Origin: Hofstenia miamia
Taxonomy: Eukaryota > Xenacoelomorpha > Acoela
Direction: 5' to 3'
Length of the DNA stretch: 64,000 nt
NCBI GenBank assembly: GCA_004352715.1
Contig: SCFE01000036.1
Span: 1,238,561 to 1,302,560 of the forward strand
Shown here piece after piece: positions 23,372-34,453 of the stretch. The position numbers were made by a program, and so were the translations under genes. Under the pieces are notes generated by a model. The model had not been told where the DNA came from. It did not search any database and saw nothing but the letters and a program-made list of their open reading frames with translations. Position 1 is the stretch's first letter. Every line of letters begins with the position of its first letter.

Positions 23372-23963
23372 TTGGTACTTTTTGCCAACATAAGGAACCT
23401 TCAAACTGAGATACAGAACCTTGAGATCAATATAGCATATCTTTATGACAAGATGACCAAAATTAAGCATGGGTGAGGTATGAAGTTAAATACCATTAAA
23501 TGGGTCAGTACAAATTTTATTATATGTACAATAAAATATTTATCTGAATATTTTTCATGAAATCAAGTATAATTTTTTTATCATTTAGCAAAGATTACAA
23601 CTCAGTAAACAACTGCATTTTTAAGTCCAAGACTAAATTTTGATGTCTTTTTTGATGTATTTGATATTTATGCTTTGTTAATGTTTAATTTTTGTACATT
23701 ATATTTAAAAAATATGCTATTTCGATCTCAAGGTTTGGTTGGTAATTTTTTTCATTCATAAATCTCAAACTTCCAAATTTCTCTCAGAATGAACACTTGC
23801 ATTAATTTTTATAAGGGAAATGTGTCCATTAAATAATAATATTGGAAGGAATTGAGATAAATTTGGAAAATTTGGGTTTTTTAAAGAATAAAAAAAGTAC
23901 CAACCTCAAGGTTCTGTATGTCGGTTTGAAGCTTATTCTCTATGTCGGGAAAAAGTACTAACC
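23372..23963. repeat. inverted repeat pair (~55-60 bp arms) at the CpG-domain edge
   Basis: The left arm, 23372-23426, begins TTGGTACTTTTTGCCAACAT. The right arm, about 23904-23963, is its inverse. The arms share GTACTTTTT, GAAnCTTCAAAC and ATACAGAACCTTGAG. The left arm has CA/TG where the right arm has CG at two sites. The spacer is about 480 bp. It may be a small non-autonomous DNA transposon. No target duplication is resolved. Confidence 0.6.
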
Positions 23964-24900
23964 ATTAAACGACATCAAAGCCTTACGACAATAGATGCGT
24001 TTGTATTTTAGCCATATCCATACTTTCTTTCTAAAAATCGGAACGATTGCCTAAATAATTATCTATCAAGCGTATTATGTATATTATCAGAGCTTCTATT
24101 TGTTGTAAGTAAAAGTTTTCTATTAAATAATTCTTAGGTCTCAAATTGCATTTATTTCGTAATATAAGTTCTTTATAAATAAACGTACGTTTATAACTTT
24201 AAATCCATCGAACAGTACTACTGCTACTACCGTTAAATCATCAATTTGAATAAAGTTTAATGCTTTTAGCATTGAATGGAATTCAGGAATATAATTTATT
24301 AGTACACATGATGATCTGTTCTAAGATTTTATAATATATTATATATACTTAGTTTTAATTGATCGATTTGGAAAGTAGAACCTCCCTACTCGGATTATAA
24401 ATGTATGACTTTTTGTCACTTATTAATGCATGTTTTATGAATTTCGAATGTGAAAATTTTCTTGCGTGTAATTTCTTATCAAATTGCTGAAATCCTAAAG
24501 GGTAGAGAAATGCATAAAATTGAATTGGCTATAAATATTGCTCTCAATGATCACCAAAGTACAGGAAATCAAACTCCAAAAAGTTTGCAATGCAAGAATT
24601 TTTATTACTTCCGCGTAATTGCCATAGAAATTTCCAAGTCCGTTGACCGCGTTCCTTACAGCCTAGTTGTTCAAAACTTGCTAACCATATACCCTGACCC
24701 TGCAATCTACCCACTGTTAAAACCCGGTAACTGAATTTTTGATTCGACGATGTCAAGTGGTTGTCCATGACCAGCGACAGTCAAATCTCCCCTACATAAT
24801 TTGGGGTTTACCTAATAGCTGTTATGCACGCATAGGATTCCGCTGATGCTAACATACGATGTTTGGATCTATGGTGTGGAGAAAATAAATTCTTTTTTTT
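23964..24900. other. no recognisable gene
   Basis: CpG content returns to normal here. A 94-codon frame at 24450-24734 contains 'ALNDHQSTGNQTPKSL', which faintly recalls retroviral integrase ends (N..H.STG.TP), but nothing around it supports this. Confidence 0.35.
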
Positions 24901-26192
24901 AAAGTACTGGGAACATTTACCTGTCTAAAGCGTGTTTTATGCTATTTCCTGGAAACTTCGTAAAATTCCTGGAATTCCCAATTTTTTTCTTAGAATTTAC
25001 AACAGATTCATTTAACCAATCAAATTAACACAACTTTAGGTTTACACACAATACATTTTCACTGAAAAAGCACTATCAGTATGGTTTGAAATATGGCTCA
25101 TGGTAGTGAAATTTTACCAACAAACCATGCTTAATTTCATATCTTGTACGGGAAGGGGTTCAATTATCTCGCTATAGCTGTTAGAATGGACGTTTCAGTA
25201 TCTTCGGTATCCAGAAGTGTTACTCACTATCAGCAACGGCAAAATTTTTCCTCTCACAAGCGGCCTGGAAGACCAAAAGTGACAACCCCTCAGACTGACC
25301 ATCTCATTCACTGTTACGTCTTCCATCAACCATTCTCTTCATCTTCTGAAGTCAAAGCAAATCTAGGTGCGGGAGTGCAGAATGTATCAACACGCACCAT
25401 TAGGCGGCGTTGATTGAATACTACCTTTAACCTTCCTTTGTGCAAGCCGGCAGCAAAACCCCAATTGTCTTTAAAGAACATTCGAGACTGGGTGCGCTTC
25501 TGAAGGCAATACCAACACTACACCCCTGAGATGTGGCATCAAGTAATGTTTAGTGGCGAATCCAAGATTTGCCAGCTTACATCATACCGGCCACATGCTC
25601 AATGACCAAGAAACCAAAAATTCAACACATGTCTGTGATGATTTGGGGTGCTATAACTGCGAATTGGCGTGCTGGGCTGCATTTTGTTCCTCACAATGAG
25701 ACAGTCACAGCCGAGACCTACCTCAAATTATTCAGGAAAAAGTTTCCATGTTTTTGCAGCTTCGTGGAACATCTACAACAAGATGGTGCTTCTTGCCACA
25801 ACACCATAGTTGTGCAACAATGGATTGCATCACAAGACTTTCGGCTGCTTGAGAACTGGCCGGGAAACTCTCCAGACCTCAAAGTCATAGAAAATTGCTG
25901 GCATCACATCAAAAACTGTCTGAGGCAGATCCAATGCACATCACTCGACAATCTGAAGAAGCAAATTAAAGTGGTATCGTGGACAGAGATTACTGATGAT
26001 TATTGTAAAAAGCTGGCCGAGTCGAGTCAATGTCAAATCACATTGCTGACATTAACTATTTACTTTCTACATGCTGTTATCATATTGTTTCTACATTCTG
26101 TTATTATATTGTTTCTACATTGCGTTTTTTAGTGTAAAATACAAAAATTTCTAAATTTGGAAAGTGTTCCCAAACTTTTGGTGAGTACTGTA
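24900..26192 (+). mobile_element. second Tc1-like transposon, decayed
   Basis: The right end is a typical Tc1 terminus: 'ccaaacttttggtgagtact' followed by GTA (about 26170-26192). The left end near 24913 is a degraded partner: AAAGTACTGGGAACATTTACC against the inverted right end AAAGTTTGGGAACACTTTCC. The size is about 1.3 kb. It encloses the broken transposase at 25144-26055. Confidence 0.65.
25144..26055 (+). pseudogene. Tc1-like transposase, first Asp lost, DD35E spacing
   Basis: The N-terminal part (25144-25410) has a helix-turn-helix ('LAIAVRMDVSVSSVSRSVTH'), a GRPR-type linker ('RPGRPKVTT') and a second helix-turn-helix. Stops at 25411 and about 25501 interrupt it, and a frameshift near 25590 follows. 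The catalytic part reads 'QVMFSGESK', where the usual FSDES has lost its Asp to Gly. Then come 'MIWGAI', 'QQDGASCHNT' (second D) and 'PGNSPDLKVIENCW' (E). I count 35 residues between the second D and the E, against 34 in classical Tc1. The enzyme is dead. Confidence 0.8.
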
Positions 26193-26378
26193 AGTCATAA
26201 GAACTAGTGGTCAGGTAGAGGAAATCTGTTTTCCGGCTTCTATGTATCCATTTATGAATGTAGCGAATTTGAAAGTGCTAGTGTTCCATAAATGGCGGGA
26301 ATCTTGGTTTGAAAACTCATATCCAATCTGTGCTTAAGATGGCTATAGTGTTTATGTACTTTTGAAAATATCTGAAAC
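26193..26378. other. short spacer before gypsy 5' LTR
   Basis: 186 bp between the Tc1 end and the first base that matches the 3' LTR. It may include a diverged start of the 5' LTR, since the 3' LTR has 70 more bases upstream of the match. Confidence 0.4.
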
Positions 26379-27253
26379 GTGTGACGTCACATTTATAATT
26401 TCGATCTTAGTTTGCTATCACTAGTTTGTTGTCCCCTCGATGGTGCTGATTTGTATTGCTCAAATTAAATTTGCGAGGGAAACGAATTTGTCTAGCATGA
26501 TTAAATTACGTTAACAATTCAAGTGTAAACAAAGGCAGGTAATGAACTCATTTTTGTATAAAACTGAGAGAACGTGTTGAGAAAGGTTAATAGATTTTAT
26601 CTAGCTTCAACTACTGTTTTACCTTCGTATTTACCTTTTATTATTTTTCGATATGAAAATAATTGCTTAAGTCAGGCGACAATTTGGGAGTGCTTTCTCA
26701 AGTACAGGGCGACATATAGCTCCTGGAGGTCTTTCAGATTATCCAGGCCGAATTGTGGACCATTTAGGTTATGTATACGGTTAGGTATAGGGTAATAATA
26801 AACCTCTCATTCGAAATTAAACACATACATGTACTTATAAATTACAACACTGTGATGATACTATGCTGTTGGCTAATGCAAATGTCTGGCAATTACAGAC
26901 TATTAACTAGTGAGATGAGATATAATAATGAAAATGAGATGCTTTACTTTTCAATGTGAGATAGAAATTAAAATTGAGACAAATAGGGTAGCACCAGTCA
27001 CTCAGGTTAAGCACTTTCATTCATTCTGGATACTTTGCTTTGGCTGGAACCTATACAAATTGGTCATCTTAAAGTTTACCTAAAGTAACTACTTACTTGT
27101 ATGAATTATCAATGTTATATCTATAAGTTCTTTGCTATTTCTGCTATTCTAATTTCTAGAATCGTGGCTGTCTTTGTATGAACACTACCTAAAACCTTCT
27201 GCAGATTCAATTAGTTTTCTAGTTAAATTACCATTCCAGCCCATGCTTCTACA
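26379..27253 (+). repeat. gypsy 5' LTR (left end missing or diverged)
   Basis: Matches 38098-38678 of the 3' LTR and ends TTCTACA directly before the primer site. It contains a palindromic TGACGTCA (26382-26389), a TATAAAA at 26557-26563 and AATAAA-like sequence near 26793. About 294 bp (26524-26817), including the TATA box, is absent from the 3' LTR. The first 70 bp of the 3' LTR find no clear match here. Confidence 0.85.
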
Positions 27254-27270
27254 TGGCGACCATGACAGGA
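27254..27270 (+). other. primer-binding site, tRNA-Arg type
   Basis: TGGCGACCATGACAGGA lies immediately after the LTR's terminal CA. It is complementary, with one mismatch, to the 3' end of insect-type tRNA-Arg (acceptor stem GACCGTG/CACGGTC plus G and CCA). It primes minus-strand DNA synthesis. Confidence 0.75.
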
Positions 27271-27668
27271 TGCTGACGTGATAACTGTCGACTTTTTTGT
27301 TGCTTCTTTCAATGGTTTAGATGAGTTGGTTTTTTGCTTTGGTATGTATCAGCTGGGATAGTTGTTTCCCCTGACTGCTGTAGGACTTCAGTGCAAGTCT
27401 ACCAATCAATGTGTAACATAACTTATCCACCCCTGGATTTTGACAACGAAATTCTTAGTTTGTCTTGTTTGGTTGGTGCCATTTGTTAAAGTCCTTATTG
27501 TCTCAGTGCTTTATGTGTTGGATTTATTACCAAATACCGAAATGTTACCCAATTGGGTTTGTTATTTGTTACTACTTCTACGAGCTGCGTGTTTCTTGTG
27601 TTTGTGGAAGTGCTCCCAACTGTCAGTTATTGAGTTATTGGAAGTTATTGTTCTGTTCTTATTCTATT
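27271..27668 (+). other. gypsy 5' leader
   Basis: About 400 bp between primer site and first gag ATG. It is expected to hold packaging signals, but none can be recognised by eye. Confidence 0.5.
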
Positions 27669-28930
27669 ATGGATTCGAGTCGCACAGTTACTTATTCTCC
27701 TACTTTTGGGACTCCTCTGATTCGGAGTGTCCCCTGTACAAGTGTTGGTAGCCTGAACGTTACCCCTTGTACTGTTGGACCTTTGCTTGATTTGTCTCAG
27801 CCTAATTCACCCACACCAGTTATGCAGAGGATGGACCAGAACGCGTCAACTTGGTCCTTTCTAATTCTGTTCCACTCTGTACTAACGTCCTGAAGGGTCA
27901 CCCTACATTTGCGAAGTCAACTCTCACTCAGGTGTCTACTCTCACCACTGTAGCCACTCCTCAGACTGGTTACATCCCTTCGCTATCTGATCTGGTGAGC
28001 ACTACCATAGTACCCACATTTAAAGAACATGTTTGTGACACAAGCCCACTTCAGGCAAATACCGGACATTCCAGCATTCAACATCAACCTAGATACTGGA
28101 AATCCATTCTCCCTCTTGAATATCGCGGGCAAGCGCAAGTGTTTAGCAAGCATTCAGTTCTCCCTAAATTCACTGGCCAGATCGATGCCATTTCCCAGTC
28201 TTTTGATGAGTGGTTCTTTTTGTTCGAGTTCACCATGAAGCAATACAAAAATTCTCAAGAGTCATCAGTTCTCCAGTTTCCACTATATCTAAGTGGCTTG
28301 GCTTACAATCAATACATGATGCTTGAGTGCACCATCAAAGCCGACTATCAGTTGCTAGTGGGCTTCTTTGAAGATCACTATTGGGCTCCTCACATTAAAC
28401 ATCAGTACAAGACCCTATTGTGTGACATGTCATTTAAGCTGGGCGACGACATCCGGAATTACATCACCCAAGTGGAATGATTATTTCGATTGAGCAGCCT
28501 ATTAAACGAGTACTCGCGCCATGATCTCTTTTCATACATATGTCGAGGTTTTCCTCCCTCCATAAGAAACAGGCTGGAAGTGAAGTGTGATCCGGAAGAA
28601 AGCCTACATGAGATCATCCAGAAAGTCATCAGCGTCATGTACATGATGCACAATTCTCATTGCATCGATAAAGACGTCACCAACCTCACTGGTGTTAAGA
28701 AATTTGAACCTAGAAAGCCGACTTTTCCCAAAAAGGAATTCAACATGTCCTCAGTTAGATGTTTTACCTGTGGAGAGAAAGGACATCTGAAGTCCCAATG
28801 TAAAGTTAAAATACATCTGATAGCCGACAGAGAAGGATTCATTGTAGGAGAGTCCAAATTGTCACCCCGGGTGGAAAATTTAGTTGATCTAATTGATGAC
28901 GACGTTACCACTTTGCAAGATTTAAATTAA
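27669..28930 (+). pseudogene. gypsy gag (capsid + CCHC nucleocapsid), disrupted
   Basis: The ATG at 27669 opens a Ser/Thr/Pro-rich N-terminus. A frameshift between about 27800 and 27850 moves to the frame that continues to 28930, with one in-frame TGA at 28478. The capsid-like part holds 'LPKFTGQID' and 'FDEWFFLFEFTMKQYK', typical of gypsy capsids, which assemble the cytoplasmic particle. A single zinc knuckle, 'CFTCGEKGHLKSQC' (CX2CX4HX4C, 28762-28803), would bind the RNA. The frame ends TAA at 28928-28930, overlapping the start of the pol frame. About 420 codons in total, usual for the family. It lies directly upstream of pol, which is read in the -1 frame. Confidence 0.85.
28921..28927 (+). 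promoter_or_regulatory. -1 ribosomal frameshift slippery site (TTTAAAT)
   Basis: In the gag frame the last codons are gat-tta-aat-taa, so T-TTA-AAT forms an X-XXY-YYZ heptamer right against the gag stop. A -1 slip enters the frame that reads 'FKLTGSP' and leads without a stop into the protease. A possible stem pairs 'aggatc' just downstream with 'gatccct' near 29003. The heptamer and frames are seen; the function is inferred. Confidence 0.7.
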
Positions 28931-31900
28931 CAGGATCGCCGACTCCTCTCAAATGTGCACGGGACATTCTAGTTATCACTAATCTCATAAGAAGGAACCT
29001 GATCCCTGTGGAGATAAATGGAAATATCGTTAATGCTACTGTTGACACTGGAGCTGCTGCCTCCATCATTAGCAATGAATGCTGCCAAGGGCTATGTTTT
29101 AACCGAGATTCATTGGACTTCTCCTGTGTTAAGCTTATAGATGCCTCTGAGAACCCCCTCTCACTTAAAAGGAAGTTGTGGGACGCTACGATTCACATTC
29201 ATGCTGAACCATTCGAGTTAGATCTCCTCATCATTGATACTTCAAATCACCAACTCCCTTATGATCTGATTTTGGGAAATGACTTTTTGGAACAGAATGC
29301 TTGTGTGATAGACTATAACAACAACACTATGGCAATTAAGGATCAAGAAGCTACACAACTCACCACCCTTCCTGAAAGAGAGATAATTTTCGACCTAATG
29401 GAACCTATCTCACTTGAAGTGAAGCATTGGATGAGAATTGCCGTGACTTCTGGAAGTGATGTCAATGGGGATGTAATGATAGCAGGGCAACAAGGCAAGT
29501 ATATAAGAGGAGTCTCATTCTCACCCAATTTGTGCAAAGTTTCTAATGGGAAGACACATGTAACCATTTTAAATGGAGCGAACTTCCCAGTAAGGTTTGG
29601 AGCTTTGCAATTACAATTAGTGGGAATGCCAGTAAGAGTAGAAAACGTATCAACATCCTGTTTGTCAATTTGTACTGTGGTCCACGATCTAGAAGAACTG
29701 ACCAGTCTGGTCAAGGTACCTCCTGTTACTAATGTTTCTCATCCTCATTTGAACCAACAAGAGAGGAAGTCTCTGATCTCTGTTCTCCACAGCAAGCATG
29801 AAGTTTTCAACTATGGGGTGATAAGTGTTGGCCAAGCCATTGGCGAAGAGCATGCTATCGAAGTTAAACATGACAAACCAATCCGACTACCAGTACGCAG
29901 AGTTCCTGAAAACCTCAAGCCTGAGTATGAGAAGATCTTAAGCAATTTAATCGAGAGTGGGATTATTCAGGGTAGCAATAGCCCCTATGCTGCTCCAACA
30001 GTTTTCATTTGGCAAGGCAAAAAATATAGGCTATGCATCGATTTTTGCAAATTGAATAATATCACAATTAAGGATGCGTACCCTCTACCCAGGATTGAGG
30101 ACTTATTATATGACGCCAGTAAGTACATATTCTTCTCTTGCTTAGATCTATGCAAGGCGTACTGGCAGGTGCCAATGTGACCATCAGATATTCCCAAGAC
30201 AGCCTTCATCACCCCTTACGGCCTCTATGAATGGAAATACATGGCCTTTGGATTGTGCAACGCCCCTGCTACCTTTCAGTGGTATGTAATGAGAGTGCTG
30301 AAGGATAAAGCTAACATACTCGAGCCAGGGATATCCGCCTACATTGATGATATACTAGTCGCCAGTCATACCTTCAAAGAACACTTGGATAAGCTTAATC
30401 ACACATTAGAGCTATTGCAGAAAGCCAGTCTAAAGGTGAACAGAAACAAGTGTTCCCTGGCACAAAAGAAAGTGACCTTTTTGGGCAGGGTCATTGAATC
30501 AGGAGAATTTCGATAAAAACCAATGTGAAGGAATTCTTAGAGAAACTTGAAATGCTGCACAGCTGCCGGGTTGTGCAACGACTGATGGGTTTTCTGAACT
30601 CTATGGTATGTTCCTCCCAGACCTAGCAGAAAAGATGAAAACGATCTCTAACTTGCTCAAGAAGTCAGCTGAGTTCAAATGGACCTGGCAAGAGCAGGAA
30701 GCCTTGGAAAGCATAAAAGTCGAGCTCAAGAAAATACCATCGCTGAACACTCCCAACTACAATAAACACTTCATTGTGGACTGCGACGCCAGTGCAGTAG
30801 CAATCAGCGGAGTGTTGAGTCAAGAAATCAATGGAATCAAGAGCCCTGTCCAATATTTCAGCAGAAAGCTCCGAGCATCAGAAAAAAACTACAGGGCTAC
30901 AAAGTGTGAGATGCTGGCTTTGGTGGAGTCCTTGAAGAAATTTCGATACTTTTTCCTGGGACGAAAATTCATCATGTGCACTGACAACAGCGTGCTTGCT
31001 TGGTTGAAGAAATTTTGCAGCTACAAATCCAACATAGTTACCAGATGGATCGAATACTTAAATGATTTTTCATTTTCAATCCGGCATTGCCCAGTTCGAC
31101 TCCACTTGAATGCGGACTACTGGACGGCATTGCCCAGCTACGAGAGAGACCTCAAAAGGCCCACCGGGGAGAAAGTCCCATTTACTTTCATTCCACACAC
31201 CAAATACCAATTAATACCAGAAATTAATGCGGATCGTAATGGAAAAGCCATTTTGGCCATCTTAGTAAGAGGAGAAATTTCGGAAGAAGAAATAATGTAC
31301 CATCAACATCGCGACTGGATACTAGCTGAGATCATGAAAAGGCTAAACGATCCCTATTTTCCCACCTCACCAGAGGTCAACTGATACTTCACCAGTTACA
31401 ATTGGCAGACAAATGAAAACGGATTGCTATACTTCAAAAGTTAAAACAAAAACTGACTCGCGATTCCTGAGTATTTTAGAAGAGATCTGGTCCGCTGAGT
31501 TCATGAGAGGGGACATCTAGGCATACTTCAAACAGAGAAGACTTTCAACTCCTGATACGTAACAATTGGCATAAGAGCTGCTGTCACAGATGTCATTGAT
31601 AAATGTGAAAAATGTCTCCTGCACAATGCCAATCATTTCCCCCAGCAGAGAGCTGAGCTTGAGTCTCAAGCAGTGGAGGGCCCCAACGAGCTTGTACATG
31701 TAGACCTCGAACAACTATCAAGAGACGATGAAGGCTTCCAATACCTCCTCGTCATGGTTGACCACTTCACAAAATACCCCCGCATGATCCCTTTAAACAG
31801 CACAACAGCAGAACAAGTGGCAGAAAAGATCGTAAAAGAGTGGGTATTGAAATATGGACCCACGTGGAAATTAGTCTCAGATTGTGGCCCTCAGTTTGAT

Positions 31901-32713
31901 AGCAACCTCCTCCGCGCCCTCGTGAAAGAGCTAGAATTGTTCATGAACTGACTACCACCAAGAAAATGGATTAGTAGAATGACTAAATTGAACTTTCATA
32001 AAATTAGTCAGAGTTGCATTATCGTGGGCTGCAGGAAAGGAATGGAGACGTGTCATTGAATGTGTGGAATACTTTTATAACACCTCAGTTCACGCAACTA
32101 CAGGAGTCTGCCCCTTTAAGGCGATGTTCAGACGTGAGGCCATAACTTCTCTAACCATGATGTTCCCAAATTATGCAGACAAAAGTGCCAAACTCTATGT
32201 CAATTGATTAATTCAAGGCATGCAACAAACCGATCTAACCATCTGTCACAACACCAATCAATCCAGTATACAGCAGAAAAAGAAATTCAACAAGAAACTG
32301 TATGGAGAACCACACAAGCACGGCGACTGAGTTTTCGCCTACCTCCCTCGTGTAACCACAGATAGCAGTCAAGTCCGCAAGTTAGCTAATGATTGGCAAG
32401 GCCCATTCACTATAGAAAAGTGCTTGACCATAACACTTACACACTAAACAACGGTAAAACAGTACATTTTCAGTGGCTCAAAAGAGCAATTACGGACATA
32501 GAAAATGTCATAATAGATGACAATAGTGAATTTACACTAGTTGACAATGGTGTTGATACATACGAAAAATATGAGGACCTAACTAGTTTTTCAGAGGATG
32601 AATTTTTCAAAACCAAATACAATTGTGGCAATATTAATACTGAAAATTCAGAGTTATGTAGACTCCCCCAGAGAAGGGCAAGAGATAATCACACTTACGT
32701 TCCCAACATTTAG
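28931..32713 (+). pseudogene. gypsy pol: protease, RT, RNase H, integrase (broken)
   Basis: Protease: 'VDTGAAASII' (29041) and 'LILGNDFLE'. RT: 'YRLCIDFCKLNN', 'FSCLDLCKAYWQVPM', a TGA at 30178, 'AFGLCNAPATFQ' and the catalytic 'YIDDIL' (30340). Frame breaks occur at 30514-30620. RNase H (30608-31384): 'DCDASAVAISGVL', 'KCEMLAL' and 'TDNSVLAWL' keep the acidic residues. Integrase: the HHCC zinc part 'VHERGHLG...CEKC' (31500-31610) with in-frame TGAs at 31382 and about 31498 and 31552, core 'LVHVDLE' and 'LVSDCGPQFDS', then several breaks through the Glu region. A GPF-type C-terminal 'NDWQGPFTIEKC' lies near 32390. The C-terminal frame ends at 32713. Domain order makes it Ty3/gypsy. No full polyprotein can be made. 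Confidence 0.9.
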
Positions 32714-33319
32714 GACTTAAACCTCATAACTCCATTTAGGAATGTATCCAAACAGCAGAAAGAGAGAGTCGCCAGCTCCACCATCCCTCCGTCAAGTGAG
32801 AAGGAGGATGGAAAGTAGCGGAGACAATTGAGAAGCCTCTTCTAGGTGAGGTATCTACGCTTGTTGAGGCGCGTGATAGAAAGAGAGGACGCAGCAATGG
32901 TGCTGAGGAGAATCCGATTCCATGCAGGTGAAATGTAGCTCCCCGATTCGGAGAGGAGAAAGCCACCACGATGACGCCCTCAACATATTGCCCCTACATG
33001 GAGAGAAACGTATCCCCACTTGCGCGAGAGGAGCTGGCCACACACCCAACAAAAAACTGTAAACAATGATTACCTTTTAGGGAAATACAAATTGTAAGCG
33101 CCCTCCATTTAAGTGACTTGATAGCACCTTCGACCTCATCAGCTGGCACCTCCACTGTCAGATCGCAGAAGACTGAAGACAGAAGAAAGAAGATCTTGAA
33201 GGTTGGAGAGGAAACGTTACATCCATTCTACATAGCTACTTGAAAAGTATTATTATATACGCGACAACATATCAGAAGAGACTAAAAATCAACTCCGCAG
33301 AACCTACAACAGCAGAGAA
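32714..33319 (+). other. coding-like tract between integrase and ORF3
   Basis: The sequence is richer in G+C than its surroundings. Frames reading 'KEDGK', 'IEKPLLGEVSTLVEARDRKR' and 'TYCPYMERNVSPLAREELA' can be followed with two or three breaks. It may be the pol C-terminal tail or a small extra gene. I do not recognise it. A minus-strand frame over the same place looks like a shadow. Confidence 0.4.
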
Positions 33320-34453
33320 ATGAACTGTTCAGTAGATATAATCCCCTTCGTAGTAGACACAGATCACTGCCCAAAAGTCAATACGATCATATGCTACGAT
33401 TCAAGAATGCTAGAGGGAGTCAGCCGCCTATATTAGCGTAGCACCATGCACACGTCCTTCGACGAAGATTTTAATATCTACAATCTTTGCCAGTTCTTGA
33501 ACAGTGGCAAAACGATAGACAGTTTTGAGTGCGTAAATATCAACTTCAGCAGCCTCCTAGTGATTTACTTCTTGCGAGTGCATGAGATCCACAACAACCT
33601 CATTATGGATCAAATTGAGATAGCTTACAGAATAGCAAAAGTAGAGGGAATTCGCCTCATGATGATCCTCAGAGAGGAGTATGAAGAGAGTGTGCCTGAA
33701 GCCATCAAAAACTGACACTTTCAAATGGAAAACTTCACAATCTTTTCTATAGCAAACTACCTCCCCCTCTCTCCCTACGCAATGAACCATATATCTATTA
33801 CCAAACTATTATACACTTATCTACTACTGTGCCAACAGGTGCCCTCACATCAACTGGCTGTTGACCAGAAACTAATCATTGACGCCCTACTACAGTCACA
33901 AACCTTAGAAGTAACCAATCCGCACACTCCATCAATGTATACTATCACAGACATGCGAGTCAGTTTCGCCTTCACACAGAACGAACAGACTCTTAGGGAA
34001 ATAAAAAACATCTGGGCCAACATCAAAGCCGATCTCAACCCCGAGTCTGATTGGCCCCAACTAGATATAGTAAGCCCATTCCACCACTATCACTCCTCCA
34101 TCAAACGAGTGCTCAGAGAGATCAAAGTTTTGTATGACACCCAAGACCATAAAAACTTTAAGGAGTGACTATTTGCGGAAAAGAACTTGCCAGACATTTA
34201 TGCTGGTGGCGCCATTTGGATACTCGCCATCTATCTCACCAAAGATCTCAAGTTACAAGTTCCCATGACTCACAAAAAGCGCGCGGCATTAGCAAAACTG
34301 ACAACTCACAAACTAACAGTCTGCCTGTTATCCTGGAAAGTCAAGAATTGGCTACTTTACAAATGTAATCCTCCCTCCTCACCAGGAAAGACGAAACGGC
34401 CAATGGACAAATTTGAAAAATATCATGTGCGACTGGTGGGGCGACCAGTGTAA
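33320..34453 (+). pseudogene. gypsy ORF3, unidentified (~377 codons with 3 internal stops)
   Basis: Opens with ATG at 33320 and stays in one frame to a TAA at 34451-34453, interrupted only by TAG 33434, TGA 33713 and TGA 34166. Keeping one frame across 1.1 kb shows that it was a real gene. Visible features: an acidic/aromatic N-terminus, a Leu-rich region ('NFSSLLVIYFLRVHEI'), a helical middle part with 'LLYTYLLLCQQ', and a Lys/Arg-rich C-terminal end ('KTKRPMDKFEKYHVRLVGR'). There is no signal peptide, no Cys-rich ectodomain, no furin site and no membrane anchor, so it does not look like an envelope protein although it sits in the env position. I know no family that fits. Confidence 0.55.

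Noticed and set aside
24450-24734. Possible integrase C-terminal fragment ('HQSTGNQTP')
   Set aside because: One short phrase only; no catalytic core, LTR or other retroelement sequence nearby.
32736-33052. Minus-strand frames rich in Ser/Pro near the integrase end
   Set aside because: The plus strand continues the element's coding-like sequence here; the minus frames appear to be shadows in a GC-richer patch.
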